A DNA stretch of 18,238 nucleotides, taken from CAYUNA01 sp047629355. GTDB lineage: Bacteria > Bacteroidota > Bacteroidia > Chitinophagales > Saprospiraceae. The notes under the pieces were generated by a model, which ran no database searches, had not been told where the DNA came from, and saw nothing but the letters and a program-made list of their open reading frames with translations. Shown here in pieces: positions 6,286 through 14,131 of the stretch (positions are counted from its first letter, which is position 1; every line of letters begins with the position of its first letter). The position numbers and the translations under genes are program-made. The DNA is taken from assembly GCA_047629355.1 (NCBI GenBank), contig JBLHWU010000135.1, positions 1 to 18,238 on the forward strand, given 5' to 3'.

Positions 6286-8943
6286 TTAATAAAACAAAAC
6301 AGTGTATCGCAAAGACGGAAAAACGGGAAGCAGTGTCACTTGAATAAAGTCCGTTTCTATCGAACCATCATCGGCAAGTCGGTCGCGATTGACGCGGTAG
6401 ATTGGGTTGCGGCGATTGTAGGTATTAAATGTACCTATCTTAATGGTATGTTTAATTGCACCTTTGGTGAAGGAGTACTTTCCGGACAAATCCAAGCGGT
6501 GATAATCAGGCAATCGGCTACCATTTTTCTGCTCAATATCGCGTACGGGGACTTGCAAAATTTCAGGATTATTCGTCGTGGGCAAAATTGTTAAAATATA
6601 CTCTCGGGTAGGCAAGGTAAACGCTGATCCAGAACCATAAACCCAGCTCATTGACAGACTCCATTTTTTATTTACTTGATGTGCCAGTTGCAAATTGATA
6701 ACGTGGCGACGGTCTAATCTAATCGGAAATTCTTCCCCACGATTGATTTCATCTTCAAAAATTCGCGTTGATTTGCCAAGCGTGTAACTCAGCCAGCCCG
6801 TCGTTTTTCCAGTCTCTTTTTTCAATAAAAATTCGACACCATACGCTTTCCCTGTACCCTCTGAGACTTTTCCTTGCCAATTGACCGAATTTACCTCATC
6901 CAACAAGACTTCTGGAAAGGTAAAGATGTTTTTAAAATTCTTATAATATCCCTCAATTCCAAAAGAAATTCCTCTTTGTATCATCCAATCCACTCCAACG
7001 ATACTTTGCCAAGATTGCTGCGGTTTTCGGCGTTTGGTTGCACTCACCCAGAGGTCTTTTGGTAAGCCAAACGAGGAGGTATTGAGCAGGTGAATGTTTT
7101 GTGTATGCAATCCGCCTGCAAGATGAAAGGAAACTTTGTTTTCAGGAAAAAAGTCAAGAATTACCCGGGGCTGAGGCGTGACGTGCCAGTAATTATCAAT
7201 ATTTAAAGCCGTTAGCCGTAAACCTAAATTGGCTCGTAATTGTCGAGAAATTCTGATTTCATCTTGGATATAAAAGTCGTATTCTGTCGATTTTTGCGCC
7301 ACCTTATTTATTTCATCAATATTTGAAATATTAATTGAATCAAATATCATTGCTTCATCGTAAGAAACTACGCCGGGCTGAAATTTATGTTGGGTGAGGC
7401 TTGCGCCAAAATTAATTTGATTGCGTTCATTGAGTCGATAATCAAAGTCAATTTTTGCGGCTAAATCAAGGTTATTTGATTGGTATTTATAAAATAAAAT
7501 ATCTCGAAATAAAACATCATTGTCATAAACTCCACTGACATTGACCAGCGTTTCAGAGTCGTAGAAAAATTGAGTAAAAGTAAGCGTTGTATTACTAAAC
7601 AGCTTGCTATTAAAAATGTGATTCCAACGAAATGCCGATACCGTATTACCCCAATCTACACGGTCTTTTTCACCAAAAAAAACGAGGGTATCGCCTTGTA
7701 TATTTGTTTGGTCCTTTTCATCTAAAAAACTATCGCCACCTTTATAAAAGCTCAAATAAATACGGTCTTTATCCGAAAAACGGTGGTTAATTTTGGCGTT
7801 TAAATCAAAAAATAAGTAACTAATAAAACCATCAATCCCATCTTTTTTTCGCTGACGTGAAGTGATAGGAACAGAGTAGAAATCAAAAAACGTGCGCCGC
7901 CCTGAAATGAAAAAAGAAGTGTTTTCGCTTTTAATTGGACCTTCTACTGTCAGTTTTCCAGAAGTCAATCCCATCTCCAGTTCTATCAAATTCTTTTTCC
8001 GATTGCCTTCCCGTGTTTGTACGTCCAAAACGGAAGAAATCCGCCCGCCAAATTTAGCTGGAAAGACGCCCTTATAAAATCTAGCACTCCGAATCGCGCT
8101 TGAATTATAGACCGAAAAAAGACCTACCGCATGCGTCGAATTGTATATCGGTACCCCATCCAATAAGAACAAATTTTGGTCGCCATTTCCTCCTCGTACG
8201 GAAATATTGCCAAAGCCATCTGCTCCGGTCTGAACGCCTGGTAAGGTGTGAATCACCCGTATTACATCCGTTTCTCCACCCAAACCTGATAAAATGGCTG
8301 CTTCGTGCATATTTACGATATCGACGCCCAGTTCTGATGATTTTAAAAAGAAAGAATCTCGCGCGGGTACGACCACTATTTCTGATAAATAAGTTGTTTT
8401 TAAACTAAAATCCAAGCGTAGGTTATTGGTCAAATTTAGCGTTTGCATTTCGCGTTCATAGCCTAAAAAAGAGCAGACAATTTTTAATTCTTTACTTGGT
8501 AAATCGAAACTGTAAAAGCCATATTCATTGGTTGTTGTTCCCTTCAAAATATCGGGTGCAAAGACGTTTGCACCGACAATGTATTCCCCTGATTCACGGT
8601 CTTCAACAAAACCACTGATTGTAATTTTTCTTTTAGATAATCCTATTTTGGTCAGTACAATTTCATCATCAAAAACCTGATAATTTAAGTCTGTCCCCAA
8701 TAACAAACCATCCAAAATTTCTTCTAAACGAGCATTTTTAAAATCGACGGTAACTTGCCAATCTTTTGGAATCAGGCTGTTGCTGAAGGATAAGCTGACT
8801 TCTTCATTTTCTAATAATTGAACCAATGCAGCGTCCAGTGTTTGATTTTCTATTTTTAAATACAACCTTACATCCAAGGGGCTTTGCGCGCCTGCATAGC
8901 AAGCGAATAAGCTGAAGATAAGGATGTAGATGATTTTTTTCAT
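6286..8943 (-). CDS. TonB-dependent outer-membrane receptor with STN and carboxypeptidase-regulatory-like domains
   Basis: The start is set at 8943 because MKKIIYILIFSLFACYAGAQ is a clear signal peptide; an upstream in-frame ATG at 8973 would add residues encoded by an inverted repeat. From this start the protein is 885 aa. An STN (secretin/TonB short N-terminal) domain spans about 20-100, a carboxypeptidase-D-regulatory-like domain about 105-185 (ITISGFVEDRESGEYIVGANV), and a plug about 210-310 (GVQTGADGFGNISVRGG, FLLDGVPIYN, FGGRISSVLDV). The rest is a beta-barrel ending with an aromatic residue (RYTVLFY). Such receptors import large or scarce substrates using TonB energy. The architecture is FecA/SusC-like, but the ligand cannot be read from sequence. 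It is co-oriented with DUF4249 downstream and NamZ upstream. Confidence 0.9.
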   Translation of the reverse strand: MKKIIYILIFSLFACYAGAQSPLDVRLYLKIENQTLDAALVQLLENEEVSLSFSNSLIPKDWQVTVDFKNARLEEILDGLLLGTDLNYQVFDDEIVLTKIGLSKRKITISGFVEDRESGEYIVGANVFAPDILKGTTTNEYGFYSFDLPSKELKIVCSFLGYEREMQTLNLTNNLRLDFSLKTTYLSEIVVVPARDSFFLKSSELGVDIVNMHEAAILSGLGGETDVIRVIHTLPGVQTGADGFGNISVRGGNGDQNLFLLDGVPIYNSTHAVGLFSVYNSSAIRSARFYKGVFPAKFGGRISSVLDVQTREGNRKKNLIELEMGLTSGKLTVEGPIKSENTSFFISGRRTFFDFYSVPITSRQRKKDGIDGFISYLFFDLNAKINHRFSDKDRIYLSFYKGGDSFLDEKDQTNIQGDTLVFFGEKDRVDWGNTVSAFRWNHIFNSKLFSNTTLTFTQFFYDSETLVNVSGVYDNDVLFRDILFYKYQSNNLDLAAKIDFDYRLNERNQINFGASLTQHKFQPGVVSYDEAMIFDSINISNIDEINKVAQKSTEYDFYIQDEIRISRQLRANLGLRLTALNIDNYWHVTPQPRVILDFFPENKVSFHLAGGLHTQNIHLLNTSSFGLPKDLWVSATKRRKPQQSWQSIVGVDWMIQRGISFGIEGYYKNFKNIFTFPEVLLDEVNSVNWQGKVSEGTGKAYGVEFLLKKETGKTTGWLSYTLGKSTRIFEDEINRGEEFPIRLDRRHVINLQLAHQVNKKWSLSMSWVYGSGSAFTLPTREYILTILPTTNNPEILQVPVRDIEQKNGSRLPDYHRLDLSGKYSFTKGAIKHTIKIGTFNTYNRRNPIYRVNRDRLADDGSIETDFIQVTLLPVFPSLRYTVLFY

Positions 8944-8949
8944 GCTGAA

Positions 8950-9035
8950 TGTAGCGGCTATTTTGGTTGCCAAGCTGACGAGTAATAAATTAGAGAAATT
9001 AGTTTTGCAGCATGGCGATTAAAGTCGCCGCTACA
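8950..9035. repeat. inverted repeat in the leader of the TonB receptor gene
   Basis: Arms 8950-8976 and 9009-9035 (27 bp each) match at about 21 positions, starting TGTAGCGGC and ending GCCA-GCT. The spacer is 32 bp. The right arm itself contains GGCGA...TCGCC. It fills most of the 123 bp between namZ and the receptor and reaches to 7 bp from the receptor ATG. It may be a dispersed element or an mRNA leader hairpin. Confidence 0.65.
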
Positions 9036-9038
9036 TCT

Positions 9039-9073
9039 CAAAGTTAAGCAAAATCTTAATAAAAAACTATTCA
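9039..9073 (-). promoter_or_regulatory. candidate Bacteroidota promoter for the TonB receptor
   Basis: On the minus strand TAACTTTG (complement of 9039-9046) fits the TAnnTTTG -7 box, with TTTTG (complement of about 9071-9075) 24 bp upstream, slightly beyond the usual spacing. A start near 9032 would place the inverted repeat 8950-9035 in the 5' leader. Confidence 0.35.
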
Positions 9074-10335
9074 AAATCTGCATATAGCAAATACTGCTTC
9101 CGCATTGCCTTAAATTCCGACAATCGAGGTTGCCAAGAAGCCCGAATTTCTTCCACTGTTTTTCCTGTTTGCAATTGCTTTTTTAAGGTTGAATTGCCTG
9201 CCAGTTTATTTAAGAAATTATTTTTCAAAAAGAAATTATTTTTATCTTTATAATCCTGGTAAAATTTATGTAAAAATCTGATATTCAGGCAGTTAATTTT
9301 TAGTTCACCCTTCGTGTATTCTGATAAATTCCAACCTTTACAAAGTACGCCGTCGTGTTTTGGATATTTTGCACCAGGCATTGGTTTTGGAGTAAATGAA
9401 TACGTCCCTTCTGCAAAATCAGGCGCGCCAACGACTTGAAATTGTAAATTTGTTCCTCGCCCGACACTTACCGAAGTTCCTTCAAAAAAGCACAAGGATG
9501 GATATAAATAAATGGATGGCATATTCGGTAAATTTGGGGACGGTTTGGTAGGCAATTTATAATAAACGGTGTGGTCATAATTTTGGCAAGGCACTATTTT
9601 TAAGTCGCATTTTACGCCATTTTTTAGCCAATTTTCTGCGTTCACCATCTGCGCATATTCCGCCACCGTCATCCCATGCACCACGGATACTTGATGTAAA
9701 CCCACAAAGGATTCAAAGCCTTTTTCCAACACTGGTCCATCCACATAATGTCCATTCGGATTCGGTCTATCCAGCACTAAAAACGGAATATTTTGCTCCG
9801 CACAGGCTTCCATTACATAACTCATACTACTTATATAGGTATAAAATCGCGCTCCCACATCTTGAATGTCAAACACGACTATATCAATGCCTTGCAATTG
9901 CGCTGCCGTCGGTTTTTTATTTTTTCCATAAAGAGAAATTACGGGCAATCCAGTCTTCGTATCCTTCCCATCCAATATCTTTTCGCCTGCATCTGCTGTA
10001 CCGCGAAAGCCATGTTCTGGAGCGAAAATAGTTTTGATGGTTGCACCGCGATGGAGTAGGGTATCGACGAGGTGCGCGTTTCCTACCGTAGAGGTTTGAT
10101 TGACTAATAAAGCCAGGTTTTTATCCGCAATCCAGTTTTCGTATTTTTCAAATTGTGCTGCACCGACAAGAACAGTTTTATTTTCTAAAATAGGTTTTTT
10201 AATAGTAATCTCCTCATTTTCAATGACTTCTACTACTTCATTTTTAGCAGTTGCGGTTGTTTTTTGATTGCAACCAAAATTTAAAGTTTGAAAAATAGTG
10301 ATAATTGCAACGAAAAGATTTAATTTTGTGATCAT
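9067..10335 (-). CDS. namZ: DUF1343 / NamZ-like exo-beta-N-acetylmuramidase (GH171), probable lipoprotein
   Basis: The protein is 422 aa, with a hydrophobic N-terminus ending LNFGC that resembles a lipobox (Cys22), then a charged linker to about residue 50. The catalytic region carries the family signatures LLVNQTSTVG, IKTIFAPEHGFRG, LPVISLYGKNKKPT, DIVVFDIQDVGARFYTY, FLVLDRPNPNG and a late SVSVGRGTN. NamZ enzymes remove terminal N-acetylmuramic acid from peptidoglycan fragments, an activity used for cell-wall recycling or MurNAc scavenging. Its position upstream of a TonB receptor and DUF4249 lipoprotein may mean surface or periplasmic breakdown coupled to uptake, but the intervening promoter-like site and repeat leave operon status open. 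Family assignment is firm; activity is inferred. Confidence 0.85.
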   Translation of the reverse strand: MITKLNLFVAIITIFQTLNFGCNQKTTATAKNEVVEVIENEEITIKKPILENKTVLVGAAQFEKYENWIADKNLALLVNQTSTVGNAHLVDTLLHRGATIKTIFAPEHGFRGTADAGEKILDGKDTKTGLPVISLYGKNKKPTAAQLQGIDIVVFDIQDVGARFYTYISSMSYVMEACAEQNIPFLVLDRPNPNGHYVDGPVLEKGFESFVGLHQVSVVHGMTVAEYAQMVNAENWLKNGVKCDLKIVPCQNYDHTVYYKLPTKPSPNLPNMPSIYLYPSLCFFEGTSVSVGRGTNLQFQVVGAPDFAEGTYSFTPKPMPGAKYPKHDGVLCKGWNLSEYTKGELKINCLNIRFLHKFYQDYKDKNNFFLKNNFLNKLAGNSTLKKQLQTGKTVEEIRASWQPRLSEFKAMRKQYLLYADFE

Positions 10336-10343
10336 AAATAAAT

Positions 10344-10378
10344 GGTGTATTGGTATATTTGTAAATCGGTGTATTGGT
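10344..10378 (-). promoter_or_regulatory. two 11-bp direct repeats upstream of namZ
   Basis: GGTGTATTGGT occurs at 10344-10354 and 10368-10378, 24 bp start to start, just upstream of the namZ start codon (10335). Even spacing of about two helical turns suits binding of a regulator on one face of the DNA. It could also be a chance or slippage duplication. Confidence 0.35.
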
Positions 10379-10460
10379 TCGAGGTAAGTTTGGGTGAAAG
10401 TAGATTTTTTTTATCAAAGCAACTCGATTGCACTATAAAGTAATTTTTTGCAATTATAGA

Positions 10461-10610
10461 GGCATCGCCTCGGTACTGTTTGTAGCCATGGATAAATGAT
10501 GTTTTCAAAGCCGCATCGCGGCGGCACGGATAGTTTCATTGCTGTCGTGGTGATGCCATTTTGAAAATATAATCTTAATTCTGCTACAAACGGTGTCGGC
10601 ACGATGCGCC
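10461..10610. repeat. 150-bp imperfect palindromic element
   Basis: The left arm (GGCATCGCCTCGG, then TGTTTGTAGC, GTTTTCAAA) is mirrored by the right arm (TTTGAAAAT, GCTACAAACGGTG, CGATGCGCC) over about 60 bp each. Smaller hairpins such as CCGC-ATC-GCGG lie at the centre. The short minus-strand reading frame across it (10414-10626) has no protein features and reflects the repeat. It occupies the 388-bp divergent gap between namZ and the exonuclease gene, so it may influence both promoters. Confidence 0.65.
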
Positions 10611-10723
10611 TTTTAAAAATTAACAAAACTTTTTTTACACGGTATATATTTTATACCTATTTCAAAACTAATTAAACCACTGCACCCCATGAATAAACTA
10701 ATTAATCAATATACTAAGAAAAA

Positions 10724-12121
10724 TTGAGCAAAACCTACGCAATAATAGACATCGAAACCACAGGAGGCAGCGCAGCCCGCAGCAAAATCACGGAAATTGC
10801 CATCGTCCTACACGATGGGCAAAAAGTGATTGACAGCTACGAAACGTTAATAAATCCAGAGTCACCGATTCCTTACAACATCACGCGATTGACGGGGATT
10901 TCACAGGAAATGGTGCAAGATGCGCCCAAGTTTTTTGAGGTCGCTAAGAAGATTGTGGAGATGACGGAAGGAGCGGTTTTTGTGGCGCACAATGTCCGTT
11001 TTGATTATAGTTTTGTGGTAGAAGAGTTTCGGAAATTGGGTTTTACCTATACTCGAAAACAACTTTGTACCGTGCGTCTGTCCCGAAAAGCCTTTCCAGG
11101 ATTGCGGTCTTATAGTTTAGAAAATTTAATCAAGCATTTCAAAATAAAAGTCAACGACCGTCACCGCGCGATGGCAGATACGATGGCAACGGTTGAGTTG
11201 TTTGAAAAAATAATGGGCATCGACCAATCGGTGGAGGAGATGTCCGATATGGTGAATTTAGGGATGAAAGAAGCGCTTTTGCCTAAGAATTTGAGTTTAG
11301 AAAAAATTCACGCATTGCCCGAAGCTTGCGGCATTTATTATATGTATGACGTTTTTGGTGATGTTGTTTATATTGGTAAAAGTATCAATATAAAAAAACG
11401 AGTCGCGCAGCATTTTTCTAAAAAATCGGAGAAAGCGAGCAAGTTACAGCAGTACGTTCACGATATTTCCTGTGAAATCACGGGCAGTGAATTGGTGGCC
11501 CTTCTTCACGAATCTTACGAAATTAAACGTGTTCGTCCTTTCATTAACCGGGCTCAAAAGATGCGCGACTTTCCTGTCGTCATTTATAGCTACGAGGATG
11601 AAAATGGATTCCTCTGTCTCGACATCGAAAAACCCACTGCTAAACGTCGGAAAGTGCTGAATGTAGTCGCTGAATTTCCGAGCCTCAAACGCGCGAAGGG
11701 ACGCATGATTAATGTGGTACGCAATTACGCTTTATGTCCAATTTTTTGTGGTTTGGAAAATAGTGCTGGCCCGTGTTTTGATTACCATTTGAAGAAATGC
11801 TACGGCGGCTGTGCTGGTTTTGAATCGGCAGAAGATTATAATGAACGAGTGGAGGAGGCAATTGAACGAATCTCGATCATTTTTGAGGATGACTTTTTTT
11901 TAATTGACAAAGGAAGAACGCCAGGTGAAAGTACGGTTATTTTAGTAGAAGAAGGGGAGTATATGGGTTTCGGTTATGCTGATTTAGACGAGATTTCTGG
12001 TGGTGTAGAGGAGATGAAAGATTTGATAAAGCCCTATCCAAGTAATCCAGAAGTGAAGAAAATTGTCATGCGGTTTTTGAATGACAACAAGGGAAAAGGA
12101 ATAAAAATTATTAAGATTTAA
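10724..12121 (+). CDS. DEDDh exonuclease (DnaQ/PolC epsilon-like) fused to GIY-YIG endonuclease with UvrC/Cho-like tail
   Basis: The protein is 465 aa with a TTG start at 10724; no ATG lies in frame upstream, and DIETTG begins only eight residues in. Residues 1-165 are a 3'-5' exonuclease domain with all DEDDh residues: D9 and E11 (DIETTG), D94 (HNVRFD), H147 and D152 (RHRAMAD). Residues about 198-275 are a GIY-YIG nuclease: GIY 203-205, YIG 216-218, the R in KKR and E263 (LLHESYEIK). The rest resembles UvrC/Cho with the Cys-rich segment FCGLENSAGPCFDYHLKKC. It lacks the UvrC C-terminal RNase H-like nuclease. Such fusions are known in Bacteroidota and other bacteria and are thought to act in DNA repair, possibly 3' incision like Cho plus exonucleolytic trimming. 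The substrate is unproven. Confidence 0.88.
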   Translation: MSKTYAIIDIETTGGSAARSKITEIAIVLHDGQKVIDSYETLINPESPIPYNITRLTGISQEMVQDAPKFFEVAKKIVEMTEGAVFVAHNVRFDYSFVVEEFRKLGFTYTRKQLCTVRLSRKAFPGLRSYSLENLIKHFKIKVNDRHRAMADTMATVELFEKIMGIDQSVEEMSDMVNLGMKEALLPKNLSLEKIHALPEACGIYYMYDVFGDVVYIGKSINIKKRVAQHFSKKSEKASKLQQYVHDISCEITGSELVALLHESYEIKRVRPFINRAQKMRDFPVVIYSYEDENGFLCLDIEKPTAKRRKVLNVVAEFPSLKRAKGRMINVVRNYALCPIFCGLENSAGPCFDYHLKKCYGGCAGFESAEDYNERVEEAIERISIIFEDDFFLIDKGRTPGESTVILVEEGEYMGFGYADLDEISGGVEEMKDLIKPYPSNPEVKKIVMRFLNDNKGKGIKIIKI

Positions 12122-12171
12122 GGTGTTTTCTGTGCTATTCTTTGCATAGTGAGACACTATAAAATGATTTT

Positions 12172-12215
12172 TTGTAAAAAAAAGGAGGCCCCTTCGACAT
12201 TTCGAAGAGGCCTCT
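12172..12215 (-). terminator. intrinsic terminator of the rhodopsin gene
   Basis: Arms 12185-12197 and 12202-12214 pair at 12 of 13 positions (GAGGCC...TTCGA) with a 4-nt loop. On the minus strand the hairpin is followed directly by CC and eight T (complement of 12176-12183). It sits about 80 bp after the rhodopsin stop; the plus strand lacks a T-run, so it serves the minus strand. Confidence 0.85.
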
Positions 12216-12293
12216 CTACTTGCTCATTTTGTGTATCAAAACAAAACATCTTTCACGGACAAATTTTGTTTAAAAGTCCGTTAAATATTAGTT

Positions 12294-13040
12294 TTATGCA
12301 ATCTGGGAAGGAGCTTTTGGATCGCTTACTGCCAAAGAATAAATAACTAAACCGAAACCGATTTTATTAATGGCATCACCGATATTGTAAGCGATATCCA
12401 AGAATTCGTTTGACAAAATACCATCTAACCAACCACCTGGAATAGTCATGTAACCGATTGGGTAAATTGCCCAACCTACTAACAAGAACCAAGCTAATGC
12501 ACGAACAGCTTTCTGTAACCGTGGGTCGTTAGAATTTTTTGCTAATTTAGAGGCAGAACCTATCCATACTTCATAGACGATACCAGCATATCCAATGGTA
12601 GAAATAAAACCCCACATAACACTGCTGTCACGAAATACAGTCTCTCCTAAAAATCCTGCAACCAGCATCCATACGGAGTAAAAAATCATCTTCCATAGCA
12701 AGCTTGTTTTTGCACCTACCGCTCGAAGTATCAAATAGAATTCTACACACATCAATGGTACCGTAAGTAGCCAGTCAATGTAGCGGAATTCTGTAGGTGA
12801 CGTTCCAGTTTCTGCCCAAAAATCACGCATGTAGAAGTAGTGAACTGCTGCGATGAAGGTAATTAGTCCTGCAATCAACATCGAATCACGCCATTTACCT
12901 TCGACATTGAAGTATTGCATGAAAAAGAAAACAGTAGCGGCCATCATAGCCATTGAACCCAAGAAGAAAGTGAAACCTACATAGTCTCCTGACTTGAGTG
13001 AAGCCAAGAACATTGGCTGAAATTGTGTGAAAACTTCCAT
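12294..13040 (-). CDS. proteorhodopsin-type light-driven proton pump, green-type, with antenna-compatible fenestration Gly
   Basis: A 248-aa seven-helix type 1 rhodopsin. Retinal would bind K226 in helix G (GDAINKIGF), with D222 one turn before it. Helix C reads RYIDWLLTVPLMCVEFY: R86, proton acceptor D89, T93 and donor E100, the DTE pattern of outward proton pumps, excluding NDQ sodium and NTQ chloride pumps. H67 matches the H75 that pairs with the acceptor in proteorhodopsin. The tuning position (105 in green proteorhodopsin) is M97, predicting green absorption. In helix E, W143-G144 aligns so that G144 replaces F152 of proteorhodopsin and matches G156 of xanthorhodopsin, the glycine that lets a carotenoid antenna contact retinal. 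The gene follows blh by 53 bp. The leader is AT-rich without Shine-Dalgarno, normal for the phylum. Pump identity is near certain; antenna use is inference. Confidence 0.96.
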   Translation of the reverse strand: MEVFTQFQPMFLASLKSGDYVGFTFFLGSMAMMAATVFFFMQYFNVEGKWRDSMLIAGLITFIAAVHYFYMRDFWAETGTSPTEFRYIDWLLTVPLMCVEFYLILRAVGAKTSLLWKMIFYSVWMLVAGFLGETVFRDSSVMWGFISTIGYAGIVYEVWIGSASKLAKNSNDPRLQKAVRALAWFLLVGWAIYPIGYMTIPGGWLDGILSNEFLDIAYNIGDAINKIGFGLVIYSLAVSDPKAPSQIA

Positions 13041-13062
13041 TTTTTCGTTTTAATTAATTAGT

Positions 13063-13089
13063 AAAAAAAATCTTTAATATTGATTAAAG
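13063..13089 (-). terminator. weak hairpin plus T8 between blh and rhodopsin (attenuator candidate)
   Basis: On the minus strand CTTTAAT-CAAT-ATTAAAG (7-bp stem, complement of 13072-13089) is followed by A and eight T (complement of 13063-13070), the layout of an intrinsic terminator with an AT-only stem. It lies inside the 53-bp gap between the two genes, where it may reduce read-through or mark an mRNA end. Confidence 0.4.
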
Positions 13090-13093
13090 TTGG

Positions 13094-14131
13094 TCAGACA
13101 TTTCCAAATACTGATTTCAGTTTCCTACTAAAATCGCTTTCTAGAAAATTCTTTAAGTCGCTAAATCTATTCGCCTCACGACTTTGTTTTTTATATCTAT
13201 GTTTAGTCATTGTTATATTATAGGTTTTTGGTTCTAAAAAAGAATCCATCAACAGACTATGCGGCAGCGTAACTACGGAAATCAGAACAAAAAACTGACC
13301 AATCCAAGCACCAGACATCAACACAGCGGGGGAGAACCAAGTAAAGAACCCAATGCCTCCGAATGCCACAAGCGTGAAGGGGATAACTTGCTTTAAATAA
13401 CTTCCAAAGGTATATTCAGAATGCGTTTCCCGCAATTGAGTAAATTGGTCCTTTATAGAATCGATTGAATGCCAAAAAACAAAATAAATAGCAAAACCCA
13501 CCATCAAAGATGTACAATAAAATAGCACTGTTAATAAAAGTAATGCTCCCCATCCTTCCGCTAATTTTCGTCGAGATATTTTCTTCCGACAAGCTAAAAC
13601 TAAAGTTTGGATTACAATGAAAGCTATTAATAATACAGGTATAAAAATCTGATATTCAGTCGATAGTAATATTTTAATGTCAATAATATTTTCAACAATA
13701 AAAGCAGTTTCCTCATAATTCCATAGTAAAGGAGTAAATAGCGCGAATGCACCCCAAGAGCAATAAAGCAATTTTCTCGATACTTTATCTACCTTTAAAT
13801 AGTGCCATTCTGACTGCCCAAAATGGTAAATCGAAATTGCCAAGAATATCATTAAAGCTAAACTGGGCAGCATCCACCAAACAAGTCCAAAAAGCCCCAT
13901 TAGCAAAAAATAGCTACAAAAGAATTGAGTTAATAATTTTTTATTATTGCCTCCATTAATATGTCTGAATAAGATATAATCTGTAGCACCGTGAGGGATT
14001 CCCAAGAATAAAATAAGCAAAATAGACGAGTAACCACCGTAAAGTTCTACAACAGACGGCAAAGCAACTGATAGTGAAATCACTAATACAGTCGCGAGAG
14101 AAACCCATATTCTATAATTTGCTATTGACAT
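13094..14131 (-). CDS. blh: Blh/Brp family beta-carotene 15,15'-dioxygenase
   Basis: A 345-aa polytopic membrane protein of the Brp/Blh family, which cleaves beta-carotene centrally with O2 to give two retinals. The four conserved iron-ligand histidine motifs are visible: IPHGATDY (H47), IYHFGQSEWH (H103), FWHSIDSIKDQ (H221) and TLPHSLLMD (H291). Length and hydrophobicity are usual for the family. The basic tail ends KLKSVFGNV. It lies immediately upstream of the rhodopsin in the same direction, so the pair would supply both chromophore and opsin. Carotenoid synthesis genes (crtE, crtB, crtI, crtY) are absent from this window and must be elsewhere. The start at 14131 (MSIANYRIWV) leads directly into the first membrane helix. 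Confidence 0.93.
   Translation of the reverse strand: MSIANYRIWVSLATVLVISLSVALPSVVELYGGYSSILLILFLGIPHGATDYILFRHINGGNNKKLLTQFFCSYFLLMGLFGLVWWMLPSLALMIFLAISIYHFGQSEWHYLKVDKVSRKLLYCSWGAFALFTPLLWNYEETAFIVENIIDIKILLSTEYQIFIPVLLIAFIVIQTLVLACRKKISRRKLAEGWGALLLLTVLFYCTSLMVGFAIYFVFWHSIDSIKDQFTQLRETHSEYTFGSYLKQVIPFTLVAFGGIGFFTWFSPAVLMSGAWIGQFFVLISVVTLPHSLLMDSFLEPKTYNITMTKHRYKKQSREANRFSDLKNFLESDFSRKLKSVFGNV

Noticed and set aside
8944..8973. Upstream ATG (8973) as start of the TonB receptor
   Set aside because: It would place ten residues encoded by an inverted repeat before a complete signal peptide; the ATG at 8943 is a better start.
10414..10626. 70-aa minus-strand reading frame across the palindrome
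   Set aside because: It lies wholly in a fold-back repeat, has no signal peptide, domain or start context, and its sequence is explained by the repeat.
12146..12173. Small hairpin ATAGTG-AGA-CACTAT followed by T6 as terminator of the exonuclease gene
   Set aside because: The stem is only 6 bp of mostly weak pairs and the T-run is 8 nt away; possible but too weak to annotate.
12294..13040. Sodium-pump (NDQ) or chloride-pump (NTQ) rhodopsin
   Set aside because: The helix C triad is D89, T93, E100, the DTE proton-pump pattern.
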